From NCBI GenBank assembly GCA_024663395.1, contig JANFAH010000019.1:1054001-1118000 (forward strand): a DNA stretch of 64,000 nt, given 5' to 3'. Source of the stretch: Pisolithus tinctorius (lineage: Eukaryota; Basidiomycota; Agaricomycetes; Boletales; Pisolithaceae). Shown here piece after piece: positions 11,747 through 22,213 of the stretch. The notes under the pieces were generated by a model. It was not told the DNA's origin. It made no database searches and saw nothing but the letters and a program-made list of their open reading frames with translations. Each line of letters begins with the position of its first letter. The stretch's first letter is position 1. A program made the position numbers and the translations under genes.

Positions 11747-12512
11747 ATGTCGATAGTCACGATCAGAGTGCGTAGTTCCGCTCTTGTTCGCGTGCTTCTC
11801 ATGTCTGTTCTCCGCCGGTGCAGAACGTCGAGTGGTTCAACAACCCCGCCCGCTTCCTGGACCCATACAAGTTTCGCGTCACGTTCGAATGCATAGCACC
11901 CTTGAAAGACGGTTAGACACCCCACCATTCACGTCGAGAGAGAGGGAGAGACGAACTGATCTTCTAATAGACTTGGAGTGGAGGCTTATATACGTGTCCT
12001 CGCCCGGTGACGAAGCCCTCGATCAAGAACTCGACGACTGTCTCGTCGGTCCTGTCCCCGTCGGTGTCAACTCGTTCGACTTCGAGGGCACACCTCCAAA
12101 TTCCTCCAAGATACCCACGGACGACGTCCTCGGTGTCTCAGCTCTAATTCTCACTGGATCCTATAAGGACCAAGAATTCGTGCGCGTCGGTTACTACCAA
12201 AATACTGAATATGATAACGACGAGATGAAAGAGAACCCGCCCAACCCAATCATTTTTGAAAGACTTGTCAGAGATATACATACAAAAGCCCGCGTAACCC
12301 GCTTCCAAATTAAATGGTTCGCCCTCCAGTTTCATTCGTGCGAGGCACGACTATTGACTCTTGCTTAAAGGGATGTAGCACCACTGCAACAAGCAAGGCC
12401 CACAGCAGCTGGAGCTGCTGCCTCTGCTGCAGTTCCCTCTGCAGATGACCTGGATACTCCGGATGACGCAGGCGCTGACCTCAGCCAGAAGCCAAACGGC
12501 GCATCGTCATAG
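11747..12512 (+). CDS. ASF1: Histone chaperone ASF1
   Basis: Four exons: 11747-11767, 11824-11911, 11971-12316 and 12371-12512, all with GT..AG introns of 54-59 bp and one continuous frame. The product (about 198 residues) begins MSIVTIR, continues [19 protein letters not shown], and contains the near-invariant Asf1 core [59 protein letters not shown] and VTRFQIKWD. The last exon is a short Ala-rich, acidic tail ([15 protein letters not shown]) as in other fungal Asf1 proteins. Asf1 binds H3-H4 dimers in the nucleus and hands them to CAF-1 or HIRA during replication-coupled and independent nucleosome assembly. It is head-to-head with the RasGEF gene and convergent with UBP6. No odd residues were seen. 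Confidence 0.95.
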
Positions 12513-12950
12513 CCCCAGTCCACCTTATAAGTGTATCTCATATACCAGTGTTTTCCTTAGGACGTTCATGTTGGCGAATGCCGAGAGGCATGTATTCAGT
12601 ACCAGTTCAAGATACCGTCATCTGTATCGCAAGGCCTTTGTATGCCCGAGTTCGAGCAGGCCCTTTGTCCCAAAGCATAATGAACGCCGATCACTCACAG
12701 CCGTCACCTAGCCACAAAAGCGGGACCATCTCTCTTGAGGTATAAGTCTAATTTGTATTTCTATGCGGAATTTCTACACTCTCGAAGGTATGTGCTACCA
12801 TCGAAGATTGTCCATTTCGCTGGAATCCGAGACCGTGCGTCGTTCAACTATCAAAATTCTTCATGAGTACATCCGTACATTGACTGAATAACAAACATGC
12901 GTCGTAGCTTGGCCTTCTATGTATTCATACGTACGCATATAATGACACAA
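12513..12950. other. Convergent intergenic region (ASF1 / UBP6 3' ends)
   Basis: This 438-bp stretch lies between two convergent stop codons and must hold both transcript ends and terminators. AT-rich patches with AATAAC and similar signals occur, but no poly(A) site can be assigned with confidence and no coding exon is seen. Confidence 0.5.
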
Positions 12951-15218
12951 TTACCCAAGTGTTTTGCTCTTGTACAGGAGAACATATGCCGAGGAATCCT
13001 CGCCTTCCAAACCAGGCCATATGTCAGTACAATTTAAATGTAAAAGGCTCGAGTAACTCACCTCCGCCATCAATCGTTCCCAACTTCTCCTTGGGGAAGA
13101 TTGACACCTTGTCATCGTCAAACTTATACCAATCCTCGTCGTCTTCGTCGAAGCCCTTGTCAGGAGTAGACGCGGAGCCATTTACAGAACTTCCGCCATG
13201 GAACACGCTCTTCTTGACAAATCCCATGTAGTGGCCAGCGTCTGCCTGTGCGCCTTTGTGGGTCACAATAGCTGGAGACACGTACTGCTGAGAATACGGC
13301 AGGGAAAAACCGAAGAGATTAAACACACCCACGAGGTCATACAAGCCTGTCACACTGCATCCGAAATCCTCTTTCAACGATGGGTCTACCAAACCCTCTA
13401 ATTCCGTCAGTTCTCGTGAACGATACACGTCTTCCTCTTCAAGCTCTCCGGGCGCTGCAGTTGACACTGATGCCTGGGGTTCGTCGACATTCATGTCTGA
13501 TTGAGAAGTACTTGGGGCTGGAGTAGAACCCTGCACCACCTTGGTCCGCTTACGGACCTTCCTCCGTTCTGTGCGTTCCTTCTCGATTTCCTTCAGCCTC
13601 CGGGAAACCGGCGTAAGTTTCTGCGCAAGTTCCGGGGTCGCTATATCGAGAGCATCGAACTCCGTCACGAACTTCACTTTGCGCTACAAGCTCTTACGTT
13701 AGTCTCAAAACAGGCAAGTTTATGGACAACTAACCATAATCTTCGTTTTCTTCCCTATATCACGACGCCATGCGAAGCGAACCACATGTACAGTAAGGTA
13801 ACTTGGCAGGCGGGACATTCGAGAAGTTTGAGTATACATGGCCGCGCGCATCAGGGAAGATGAATTCTTCTCGACTTTCTGGTTCAAGGCCTGGATACAT
13901 CCATCACACGTTAGCATATCGTGAACGGGATTTGGTAAGTCTAACACGAACATCCATGATGCCGGTATGCATGTAATTTGTCGTGTTTGATATGTTGCAC
14001 TCAATCTTAAGGACCCGTTCAGTGGAGACAGTCGGTGGCTCATTTTCATCTTCATCACATTTGAGTCTATACCAACATTATCGCGGCTTTCCCAAAGAGA
14101 AACCGAAAAAATACATACTCTCTACGCATTTCTCCTGTCATGAATTGATCTACGAATTTCTTCCCAGATACAGAGGAGCCGTCAGCACCAATGCCAGGCA
14201 CTTCTTTGAGTGCATTCGTCATTTGCGTCCAACATTCCTCCGCATCTGCTTAGGGAATGAGTAAATCGTTTCATTGGCCCAAAGTTGAGATGAAAACCGA
14301 CCCTGCTGCGCATAGCCTGGCATCATACCTGCCTTCGATCTATCCAGCTCCCCGAACTGAGGCACCACCTGACGAAGCACGGTCAGAAACGAGATGGGAA
14401 CTACACTTTCCGTGGTATTCGACATGTTGTTGTACAAGTCGCGCAGCGCCTTCGGTAGGACGTCTAATGGGGATGACCTATTTCGCAGAGGTGGCAGTCA
14501 GGATATATGCGCGTTAGACGCAGCATAGAACCAAACGTACGTGCCAAGGGCTATTCGGAGCTCCGGTATCGCCCGCATTGCTTGTACAGTCGCGTTCATG
14601 TAACACGTATTACCAAGACTTTAAATGATCAGGGACGTGTCTGGGTTAGTTGGCGCGAATACTCACTTCTTTAGTCCTACAGGCAGTGCGAGCTGTGAGC
14701 GCAGTCAGTGAAAACGCTATTCCATAGCACAGTAACCCTACCGCCTGCGCTAACTCTGATTCGTCCATGTCTGGTAGGTATAACGTCTATTAGTTTCGAG
14801 GATGACGCGTGTATCACTTGACGTACCTTCGAGGAAAACTACGGGCTTTTCGGGCGGCTTGGGAAGTTCACCTGCAGCACCGATCACCATGAATGTTTGA
14901 CCCTAAAAAAGTAGGAAAGAATAAAATCAGAATTCATTATACCATGTGCGGGTCCTTGGCAACGCACGGCTTTGGGTGCTACTTTCTTCCAGTCCGTGTC
15001 GTCCTTCCAAGGAAACGCATAAGTTTAGGATCATAGTGGGGTGTGTCAAATGCACATACCTTGAGAACACCACCTTTGACCATCACTTTCATTCTGTCAA
15101 GGGGTACACCGGTAACCTGGTATACTGCCTCCTTGAACGCGGTAGGAGGCAGATCGGGATCGAGCTCGACATCGTGCACCTTTCCAGCATGCTTGATGTG
15201 CACTGCGAGCGGTGCCAT
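12951..15218 (-). CDS. UBP6: Ubiquitin carboxyl-terminal hydrolase 6/14 (proteasome-associated deubiquitinase)
   Basis: Spliced minus-strand gene, ATG at 15218, stop at 12951. Exon 1 encodes an N-terminal ubiquitin-like domain (MAPLAVHIKHAGKVHDVELD ... KVMVKGG). The catalytic Cys box is at about 14,620-14,540: LGNTCYMNATVQAMRAIPEL, with the nucleophilic Cys of NTCY. A middle exon carries VVPISFLTVLRQVVPQFGEL; later exons give SSSLMRAAMYTQTSRMSRLP and VHVVRFAWRRDIGKKTKIM. The His box is AQADAGHYMGFVKK and the Asp region is DWYKFDDDKVSIF, followed by the C-terminus SSAYVLLYKSKTLG. These are all parts of Ubp6/USP14, which docks on the 26S proteasome base through its UBL and trims ubiquitin chains from substrates. 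The domain order and size are normal. At least eight short introns are present; exact joins were not all checked. Confidence 0.92.
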
Positions 15219-15491
15219 GTTTGGTGTTCGGTTTCTATGTAAATGAGACCCGGTAATAGTCCTGATAAGCAGTTCGGTGGATGCGCTCTTTTGTATCTTT
15301 CTGATCAGAGCGGGAAGATCTGACGCGTCGAGTCGCGATCTACGGCGATGGGAAAACATTAGATAAGCATGGCAATGGCTATGTGTGTGACGTCACGCCT
15401 CACGTGCACGAGATATACATGCAGCCGACCACGTCTGCAGGTACTCCAGCGCATTCCTCCCACCTCATTTGTACCGAAGATCACTCCAACG
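15219..15491. promoter_or_regulatory. Shared divergent promoter between UBP6 and the BAP31-like gene
   Basis: The start codons are 273 bp apart and point away from each other. The stretch is of mixed composition, with CACGTG at about 15,401, an E-box-type palindrome recognised by bHLH factors in fungi. Assignment of that site is inference. Confidence 0.4.
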
Positions 15492-16505
15492 ATGACCATC
15501 TAGTAAGAGTGTTATCATGATATTAGAAAGTGCTCTCTAACCGTCTACCGCTCAGCTATTCCTTGACGTTCTTGCTTCTTGCGGCGGAGGTGCGTTGCGC
15601 AGTCTACTTGGTCTGGCACGACACTTCATGGTATCATCGCTTCGCAGATGGTGACGTTCTGCATCCTGGTGTTCCCCCTTCCATATACAATCAGGAAGAA
15701 AGTATTCCGCTTCTTGTCTGAGAGCCCTATAGTGGCAAAGATCGCATATGCCCTCAAGATATCCTTCATGTATGTACATGCATCATGTTCACCACATATA
15801 CCCCGTGTTACTTCCGACTTTGCTAAAAACCCATTCCCCCGCAGTTTCGTTGGAATTCTCTTCATGGACGCTCTCCAACGAATGTTCCGGGTAACCGAAG
15901 AAGCAGAAATGTTCAAGAAAGGCCAAGCGATGCAGGATGTAAGAGCCGAGTCCTCCGTTGCAGCTCGCAAGTTCTAGTACGCCGCCTTTTGCCAAACACG
16001 TGTCCATGGGCGTTTCTGATGACGTGCTTCTCTTTGATGGATACAGCGCCCAGAGGAATATGTATCTCACAGGATTCTGCCTCTTCCTTTCGCTCGTGTT
16101 GACGCGCACGTTCTACATCATTCTGGACCTGATCCACGCACAGGAGGAATATGCAAAGCTGAAAAAAGCGGCAAGTTTTCCTTGATTATGACTACAATCT
16201 TTCGTATTATTGATGCATCTCCCTTGCATATGCAGGCTGCAAACTCCTCCAAGAGCACCGCCGTCCTTGAAGAACAATCCAAACAGATTGACGATTTGAA
16301 GAAGAAATTAGCAGAGAGCGAGACACGGTCTCGTGATTTTGGTTAGTAATGCAACTGACATTGCCAATGCCGTTCCCGTCGATAATTTTACTCCCCTGTA
16401 GAAACTTTGAAGAAGCAGGCAGCTCAACAGGCCGCTGAATACGACCGTCTCGCGACTGAGTTCAACAAGTCGAATGGTCTGGTGTCGGACAAAAAGGCTG
16501 ACTAG
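15492..16505 (+). CDS. BAP31/Yet1-like endoplasmic reticulum transmembrane protein
   Basis: Seven exons can be joined in one frame from ATG at 15492 (MTIYYSLTFLLLAAE) to TAG at 16503-16505. The protein shows three membrane segments: the N-terminus, MVTFCILVFPLPYTIRKKVF (15,650 region), and MYLTGFCLFLSLVLTRTFYI (16,060 region). The cytosolic link contains FVGILFMDALQRMFRVTEE, and a C-terminal coiled coil follows (LEEQSKQIDDLKKKLAESE, KKQAAQQAAEYDRLATEFN). It ends in KKAD, a KKxx-type ER retrieval signal like the one on mammalian BAP31. Family role: an ER chaperone and sorting factor for membrane proteins, interacting with the translocon. One intron (16171-16235) has a GC donor, GCAAGT; a GT alternative three bases downstream would break the frame. 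Confidence 0.9.
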
Positions 16506-16687
16506 GTGGACGGATATTTTGTTTGGGATCGTAAGCTGTGATTAGTGTCTGAATTTCTTGCTCCCCAACGGCTATTATTCCCTCATTGCTGTGAACTCCT
16601 TCGTTTCCCAACGGTTACCGTTGTTCGTCGATCATCCGTATCCTTGTGTAAGCTAGGTATAACGTGATATCTAATGTGCTGTGGGTC

Positions 16688-19127
16688 TCATAAATCACTG
16701 TCCAAATCCACCAAACCCTCGTCTCCCGAATGCACATCGTCGGGACTTAGAGTATGTCTCCATTCGTCGATATCCTCTGCCTTCTCCAGCATAAAAGCTG
16801 GAACAGACACACCTGATCGAACCTTTGGACCGGGTCGCGGACCAAGGTCTATGTTCTTCCTGGACGACTGGACTGCAGTCAATGCATCTATCTATTATGA
16901 AGGCACAGTAAGGGTTGGGGTAGGGGGTTTCCATCGTGTCCCGATTTTGACGTACCTTCTTCTGCAAGCAAGGATCATCCCCCCGCTTTCCAACTTTAGC
17001 AGCGGGATCAAATCCAAGCTGTTTTATTATGCTCGCCGAGTATGCTTGCTTCATTGATGAAGACGAAACTTCTGCAACCGACGTGTTCACCTCGTCATCT
17101 GTGGATAATAGGTCTCGCGCCTTCTGTTTGCCTTTGTCAACTTTCCCTTTGGATGTTGCCTTGGACGACTTGGACATCTGAGCAGCGTATTCCCGGGCTT
17201 TTGTGACTGCTTTCATGCCTTCCTTGTCCCGCTCCAGTAGTGTCTTGAGTTCCCGATCGGCATTCTTCTCCAACTGACGTTTTGCTCTGGCCTGTGCCTC
17301 CCGGCCCAATCTTTCCGAGACAAACAAATTACCCGCTGACCCGCCGACTACATGACCAGATACGACATAAGTTGAATCATTTGAAGTGGGCTCAGGTTTC
17401 AAACCCCATTGACGGGATGGGTCGTAATCCCCTTTACGTTTCCGCGCTGCAGAGGTTGACATGCCCGACGTTCTGCACGCAAAATTGTAATTATATTATC
17501 TCGTTATATCAATAGTGACTCACCCCACAAAAAATTCTGCACGGCCTGCACGTTGTCTCTGGACAGCATTTGTCAAGTGCCAATCGCACACCTCGCTCAC
17601 GCGCTTGTCGGTCCAGCTTCCACAAACGGTCCCATCGCGCTTCGTGACTTTGCACATGCCAAGGTCCCTTGCACGTCCAATAAATGCGATGGAACCTGCA
17701 GATTCTGGAGTAACAGCAAGAATGTTGTTTGTTGGATGAGGATTGTCATCAGAGCGCTAGCCCGAGAGTCAGTATGAATGAAAGACTGCAACTCTGCCCG
17801 GAGAGGGTTACCTGATAGGGTTTCAATACCCTGGGGTTCAAAATTGCGATCACATCCCCTTCTTTGAGCTTTGACATGGCCTCGTATGCCCCTCTACTGC
17901 CACCTTTGTATATTTTGCGTTCCGTCCCATCATCTTGCTTGACCTTATCGAAACCATCCGATTCAAACAACAGCAACGACAAAAATGCGTCCCCTCGCAG
18001 AGTCGCCTTTCCCCCCGTTGCCGAAGATCTAGAACGGGCTCCAAAGTCTATCAGCTTCATGTTCACGTATTTTTTCCGTGAGGCTTGGGTGGGTGATTCT
18101 GTTTCTTGGTCGGCCTTTCACGGGGCCCTAATGCGCTACTAGTTCCGTTGTCCGAAGTATGACCGTCATCCCCAGGTTCGGCACTGACGGGTGCACGGCT
18201 GACGCGAACCGGCCCGCGTTCAGCGACTACAGCAATCGTCACCCAGTCACCTTCCACCGGAACATCATACCCTGATTTGTTTGGGAGGAGGCGAATGCAG
18301 GAATATAGGCGAGATGGAGAAAGGTAGTAACGGCCGCGGAGATACTCCTGGAGGTCTTCATGCGAAAGTGACCTCGTGCTGTGGTCGACCAGGGACGCCC
18401 GGCGTTAAATTATGCCGGATGGAGAGTTGACTACTAAGTACGTACGAAAGACGGATGCCGGAATTGGGCTCGAAGTGGTCGAAAAGAGGGTCGTCCAGTG
18501 GTGCTTTGTGATCCATAGGGCCCATCCGCAGTTCCTCCACAATCGCGAGACTGTCATCCCTTTCGGGTACAGAGTGGGAGGACTCATGAGAAACCTCGTG
18601 GACGGGTTGCCTCGCCACGGTCACATCGGATCGAGGTTGGGGCTTCTCAGATAGACTGGAGGATCGGTTATATAAAGGTGTTGACTGTTCACCAGACTGG
18701 TTGCGGAGATTTGAAAGTTTCTGAAGGACGTTTGATGGTAGAGGCTTCAAGTGTTGGGGGACTACAGGCGGTGGCGCAAATGTATGGCTGGTCGTATTGG
18801 CCTGTTCATTTGATTCCTGTGGCCGTGGATGGCTCACACTCCCTTTGGAGGCCAGTTTACGTCCTGGATCCGACCCGTGTCCAAGTCGCCTTTTCTTCCC
18901 TATCACCAAAGCTGACTTGATATCATCTCAACACAAGACACGTAATACTCACTTGGAGATGGCGTAGACGGTGCAAGCAAAACAGATCCAGTGCGTTTCC
19001 GCGCGGGCGACAGCAAGACGCTGTCACTGGGAAGATCTGTCAGTTCAGCTTGCAAGGCTTTGATCTGCCTGCGAATCTCGAGCTGCCGCTGACGCTCTGC
19101 TTCGGCTCTCTGTGTGGACGACTCCAT
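16688..19127 (-). CDS. MCM10: DNA replication protein MCM10
   Basis: Minus-strand gene, ATG at 19127 (MESSTQRAEAERQRQLEIRR, coiled coil) and stop at 16688. The order is that of fungal Mcm10: coiled-coil N-terminus; a disordered proline/serine linker (18,909-18,360); the OB-fold domain (ATLRGDAFLSLLLFESDGFD ... LKEGDVIAILNPRVLKPYQ, about 18,066-17,815); a zinc finger with Cys-Cys-Cys-His spacing (DLGMCKVTKRDGTVCGSWTD ... VCDWHL, about 17,680-17,560); and a basic C-terminal region (SAARKRKGDYDPSRQWGLKP ... IIKQLGFDPAAK). Mcm10 binds the CMG helicase and DNA polymerase alpha at replication origins. It is convergent with the BAP31-like gene (182 bp apart). No break was found; intron ends were not all verified. 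Confidence 0.9.
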
Positions 19128-19923
19128 TTTAATAATTGTGGGTCCCTTCCGACCTGTGATGCACCCTCACGGCTATGTGACGGAGTGCCTTTGTTGGCTC
19201 GGCGCGATGAAGACGTAGTAGACACGCCTTTGGGCTTATAATATTATTAGACGCGTTGTTTGGTGGCCGTACGTAATTCCGATTCGCACGGGAAAGTTCG
19301 TATGTACACAACCACCGCGAGTACCCCTAACATGTACAGTTTGGTCGTTCCAGGGCTGAAAGAAACACAATAATGACGGAGACTGTGAGCATGCGGATCA
19401 GCCCGACAGCCTACACGCTGTTGCCTCCCTGCGTGATGTGACTGTGAAACAAGAGTATTGCAATTGCTGACGTAAACAAGTTGTCTCTGGCCAATGAGCT
19501 CTTGAGAAACGAGATCTGTCCGCGACGATTATTAACACGTGACTTGCCTTGCCCAACGGGGCTGAGCCGAGTCGAAACTTCGAAATCAAGGGTGCTCAGT
19601 GGGCATGGTCTATCTTAGGGAAAACAAAACCAGCGTCTGGAAGGTTTCTTGGAAACGGTGATCACTTTCCGAGGGAGTAAAAATGGAAAGTACCGCCAGT
19701 GGTTGGAACGTTGGCCGGCCAGCAGTTGGCGCTGAGTGGGTATCAATCATCCAGGCCCGTTCTTCGGGATGTACCGCGCGACTTTATGCCAACTATAATA
19801 TTCTCGGTGCCTGCTGGAGTCTTTTAATACCGGACTACTGTGCCACAGCACACACCTCTGCTTCCTGGCCCTTCCCTCTTTCTTAGTTCCGAACTTTCGT
19901 TCTTCTCCTTCAATTTATCCCCG
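19128..19923. promoter_or_regulatory. Divergent intergenic region upstream of MCM10
   Basis: This 796-bp stretch separates the ATG of MCM10 (minus) from the next plus-strand start at 19924, so it should contain both promoters. It contains ACGCGT at about 19,251, which matches the MluI cell-cycle box (ACGCGN) used by MBF in yeasts and would suit a replication gene; this is inference from one site. No coding exon is seen. Confidence 0.4.
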
Positions 19924-21132
19924 ATGTCCGACGACATGCCACTTCCCCCTCTAAACATTCGCGAGTTTGCTATAGATATAGCACATCGTTTGTCGTCATT
20001 ACGGGATTTCTTAGAGGCGGCGGAGCATCTTATGAAACATAACAATTTATTCACTGACGCCGTCGTCAAACACCACGGTAGGAAGGTAGGGATAGTTTTA
20101 CCACTACGTCATGCAAACACTTCTCACCGCCGGATGTCGTCAGTTACTTGCCATAGTCGAGGTGTGTAATGTTTCCACCCCCCGCTGGTGGCTCTCGACC
20201 GCAGTATAACCAAGGTAATTTCAAGGTGGCACGGATGACTCTCACTCAAGTCGGCCTCAAGCTTCACCTATTTACGTCGTGCTCAGCCAAGTATCAGCCA
20301 TTCAAATCTGCTTATTTTAAAATGCTTGTCCTTCTGCGACAACATCGGGAGGAGTTCCCGGCCGAACTTTTAGGTAGCTTAATTCATAAATGGCCTTCCG
20401 GAGTGTTCGCCCTAATAACTCCTTGCAGAACGAGTAGATAGACTGCTCCTGCCGCTCACCACCCGCTTGGTCATTTGCCACAACAGCGATCCCTATGCAC
20501 AACTTGGCATAGCGGAGTCAATGAGGAACTTTCGCCACTGCTCAGGCGAAGCGCACCGCACCTGTGCTACAAACGCCAACCGATCAGCACAGGCGTACGC
20601 CACCGTGGCCAATCAATAATATTGCCGCATCGATGCCTCGTAGGTTATACATATTATGGACCACAGGACGACAAGTTAACACTGTACAGCACCGGATGCT
20701 TTCCCCTTCGAAAACCCTCGCCTCACGAAGAAAAGCACTGCCGGCAATCAAAGAAGAAGACCCGATTGAATTCTGGTCACTCTCGACCTGTCCACCGACA
20801 GCATCCTTCCCACCCGCCTCCCGACCCTGACCCATCCGGCGGTGATGATGCATCGAGCACGCCTAGAGTTTTCACACGCACCCCTCGACACTTTGGAATT
20901 TTTTGCACCGGAAAACCTCAATCCCAACAATCTTGGAAACGCACATGCTGAACGTCCCCATGTCTCAATCACAATCATCTACCCCATCTGTCTCTCTGGC
21001 TCTCGTTGTTACTTACATTTTATTTGGATCTCTCTAAAGCAAAGGGGGACGTCTAGCTGCTGTACGAATGGGAAAATTGGCTTGCATTTTTTGTTCTGTA
21101 AAGTATCGCACCATTTTTGCTGCACGGCGTAG
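19924..21132 (+). CDS. Uncharacterised conserved-looking gene with frame breaks
   Basis: The start at 19924 gives MSDDMPLPPLNIREFAIDIA and a helical region ending KHNNLFTDAVVKHHGR. The exon of about 20,258-20,382 gives KYQPFKSAYFKMLVLLRQHR, then, after a 55-bp intron, VDRLLLPLTTRLVICHNSDP. A further intron (GTACGC donor, about 20,595-20,643) joins in frame to LYILWTTGRQVNTVQHRML and KALPAIKEEDPIEFWSLS, followed in another frame by RARLEFSHAPLDTLEFFAPE. I do not recognise the family. Frame changes without a usable intron occur near 20,070-20,095, 20,165 and 20,790-20,815. With similar faults in eIF2 gamma, missing single bases in the assembly are as likely as a pseudogene. The 3' end is uncertain. 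Confidence 0.45.
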
Positions 21133-21183
21133 TGCTACAATGTATTATATACGACATGAAATCATACGAGTCATACAGTGGAA

Positions 21184-21762
21184 TCAGTCAACGAAAAGAC
21201 CACCAGATGCCCCAGATTGAGGCCGTTCAGGGTAACTGCCAGGCGACCGATCCGCGTGTACGGCCCGCAATTCCTCCCTCCAGCCCTCGAACTTTTCTAG
21301 AAGACTAGTCGCTTCCTCGGAGTACCCGGTCGCCTTTTGCTCGCTTCCAATTATCTGAATTAAGTTGTCCAATGAAATTTCCAGCTTCTGAAGGGCATCC
21401 TCGAAAAGATAGGGATTCCCGATAATACAGGAAGTGCCGGGCTCGTTCCCTGAACCTGGAATGGAGCCAACTGGTGCGGCTACCAGAAAAATGAGCTGGG
21501 GTCGGTCCGACATCGTAATGGGAAATTACCATGGGGGCTGGATTTTGGATAAACCTATGCGTGATTACAGTCCGTTAGTTGTGACATATAAAAAAAGTGA
21601 AGTGGATGCACCTGTCCGGGGTTAACAGCAGAAGGTGAAGGGGGTATTCCTCCACCCTCCTGACCTGGAAATTTGGCGTCTGCTGCAGAGGGAAAGTATG
21701 CTAGTCAGCGAGGTGGTAACTTCCATCTTCACCGTGCATGATGTCCTACCTTCACCGAGCAT
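21184..21762 (-). CDS. Small uncharacterised helical protein
   Basis: On the minus strand, ATG at 21762 (MLGEA) leads through short exons (FPGQEGGGIPPSPSAVNPGQ) to a final exon with GNPYLFEDALQKLEISLDNL and SEEATSLLEKFEGWREELRA, ending at 21184. Keeping one frame requires two very small introns of about 33-34 bp near 21,530-21,455. Alternatively, translation begins at an internal ATG at about 21,513 (MSDRPQLIFL), which gives one uninterrupted exon of 109 residues. The conserved-looking part is an amphipathic helix or coiled coil. I do not recognise the product. It is convergent with the preceding plus gene and divergent from eIF2 gamma. Confidence 0.45.
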
Positions 21763-22213
21763 GATTGGTATGCTGCTTGATGGTAGTTAAAAAATATTTG
21801 GAACGGGAGAGGAATGGGACACGACGATCTAGTAAAATGTCATCCGCGGAGCTCCATGAAATATGACGTATTCTGCCCAGATGCTGCCTGTGGAGCACCA
21901 GTATTTGCCATGTCGCAGGAGAGATCTAGCAGAGAGGCAGTTTTGCGTATCTGCCTGGATTTTTCATCTGGAGCGTTTTCGCAGACGCATAGCGACGTTC
22001 CCACCTCATTCGTCTGGTAAAGCAATGCCAAATGCTAACGAGCCCCCTAATCTAGTCATGATTGAAGCAGGTCAAGTAACCCCCCGAGGAGAGGTTTCCT
22101 TATCCGATCAGTGCTCCGTGACGCTTTGGAAGATTTGACTCGCTTGAACGATCATATCGTCTATCATATCTCCAACTTCACACGTCGGTCACAGACAGAC
22201 AACCGACGAAAAA
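21763..22213. promoter_or_regulatory. Divergent promoter region upstream of eIF2 gamma
   Basis: This 451-bp gap separates the small minus-strand gene from the eIF2 gamma start. No coding exon was supported; short open frames here have no intron structure or recognisable sequence. A pyrimidine-rich stretch (TCATATCTCCAACTTCACAC) lies just upstream of the eIF2 gamma ATG, as is common for fungal housekeeping promoters. Confidence 0.45.
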
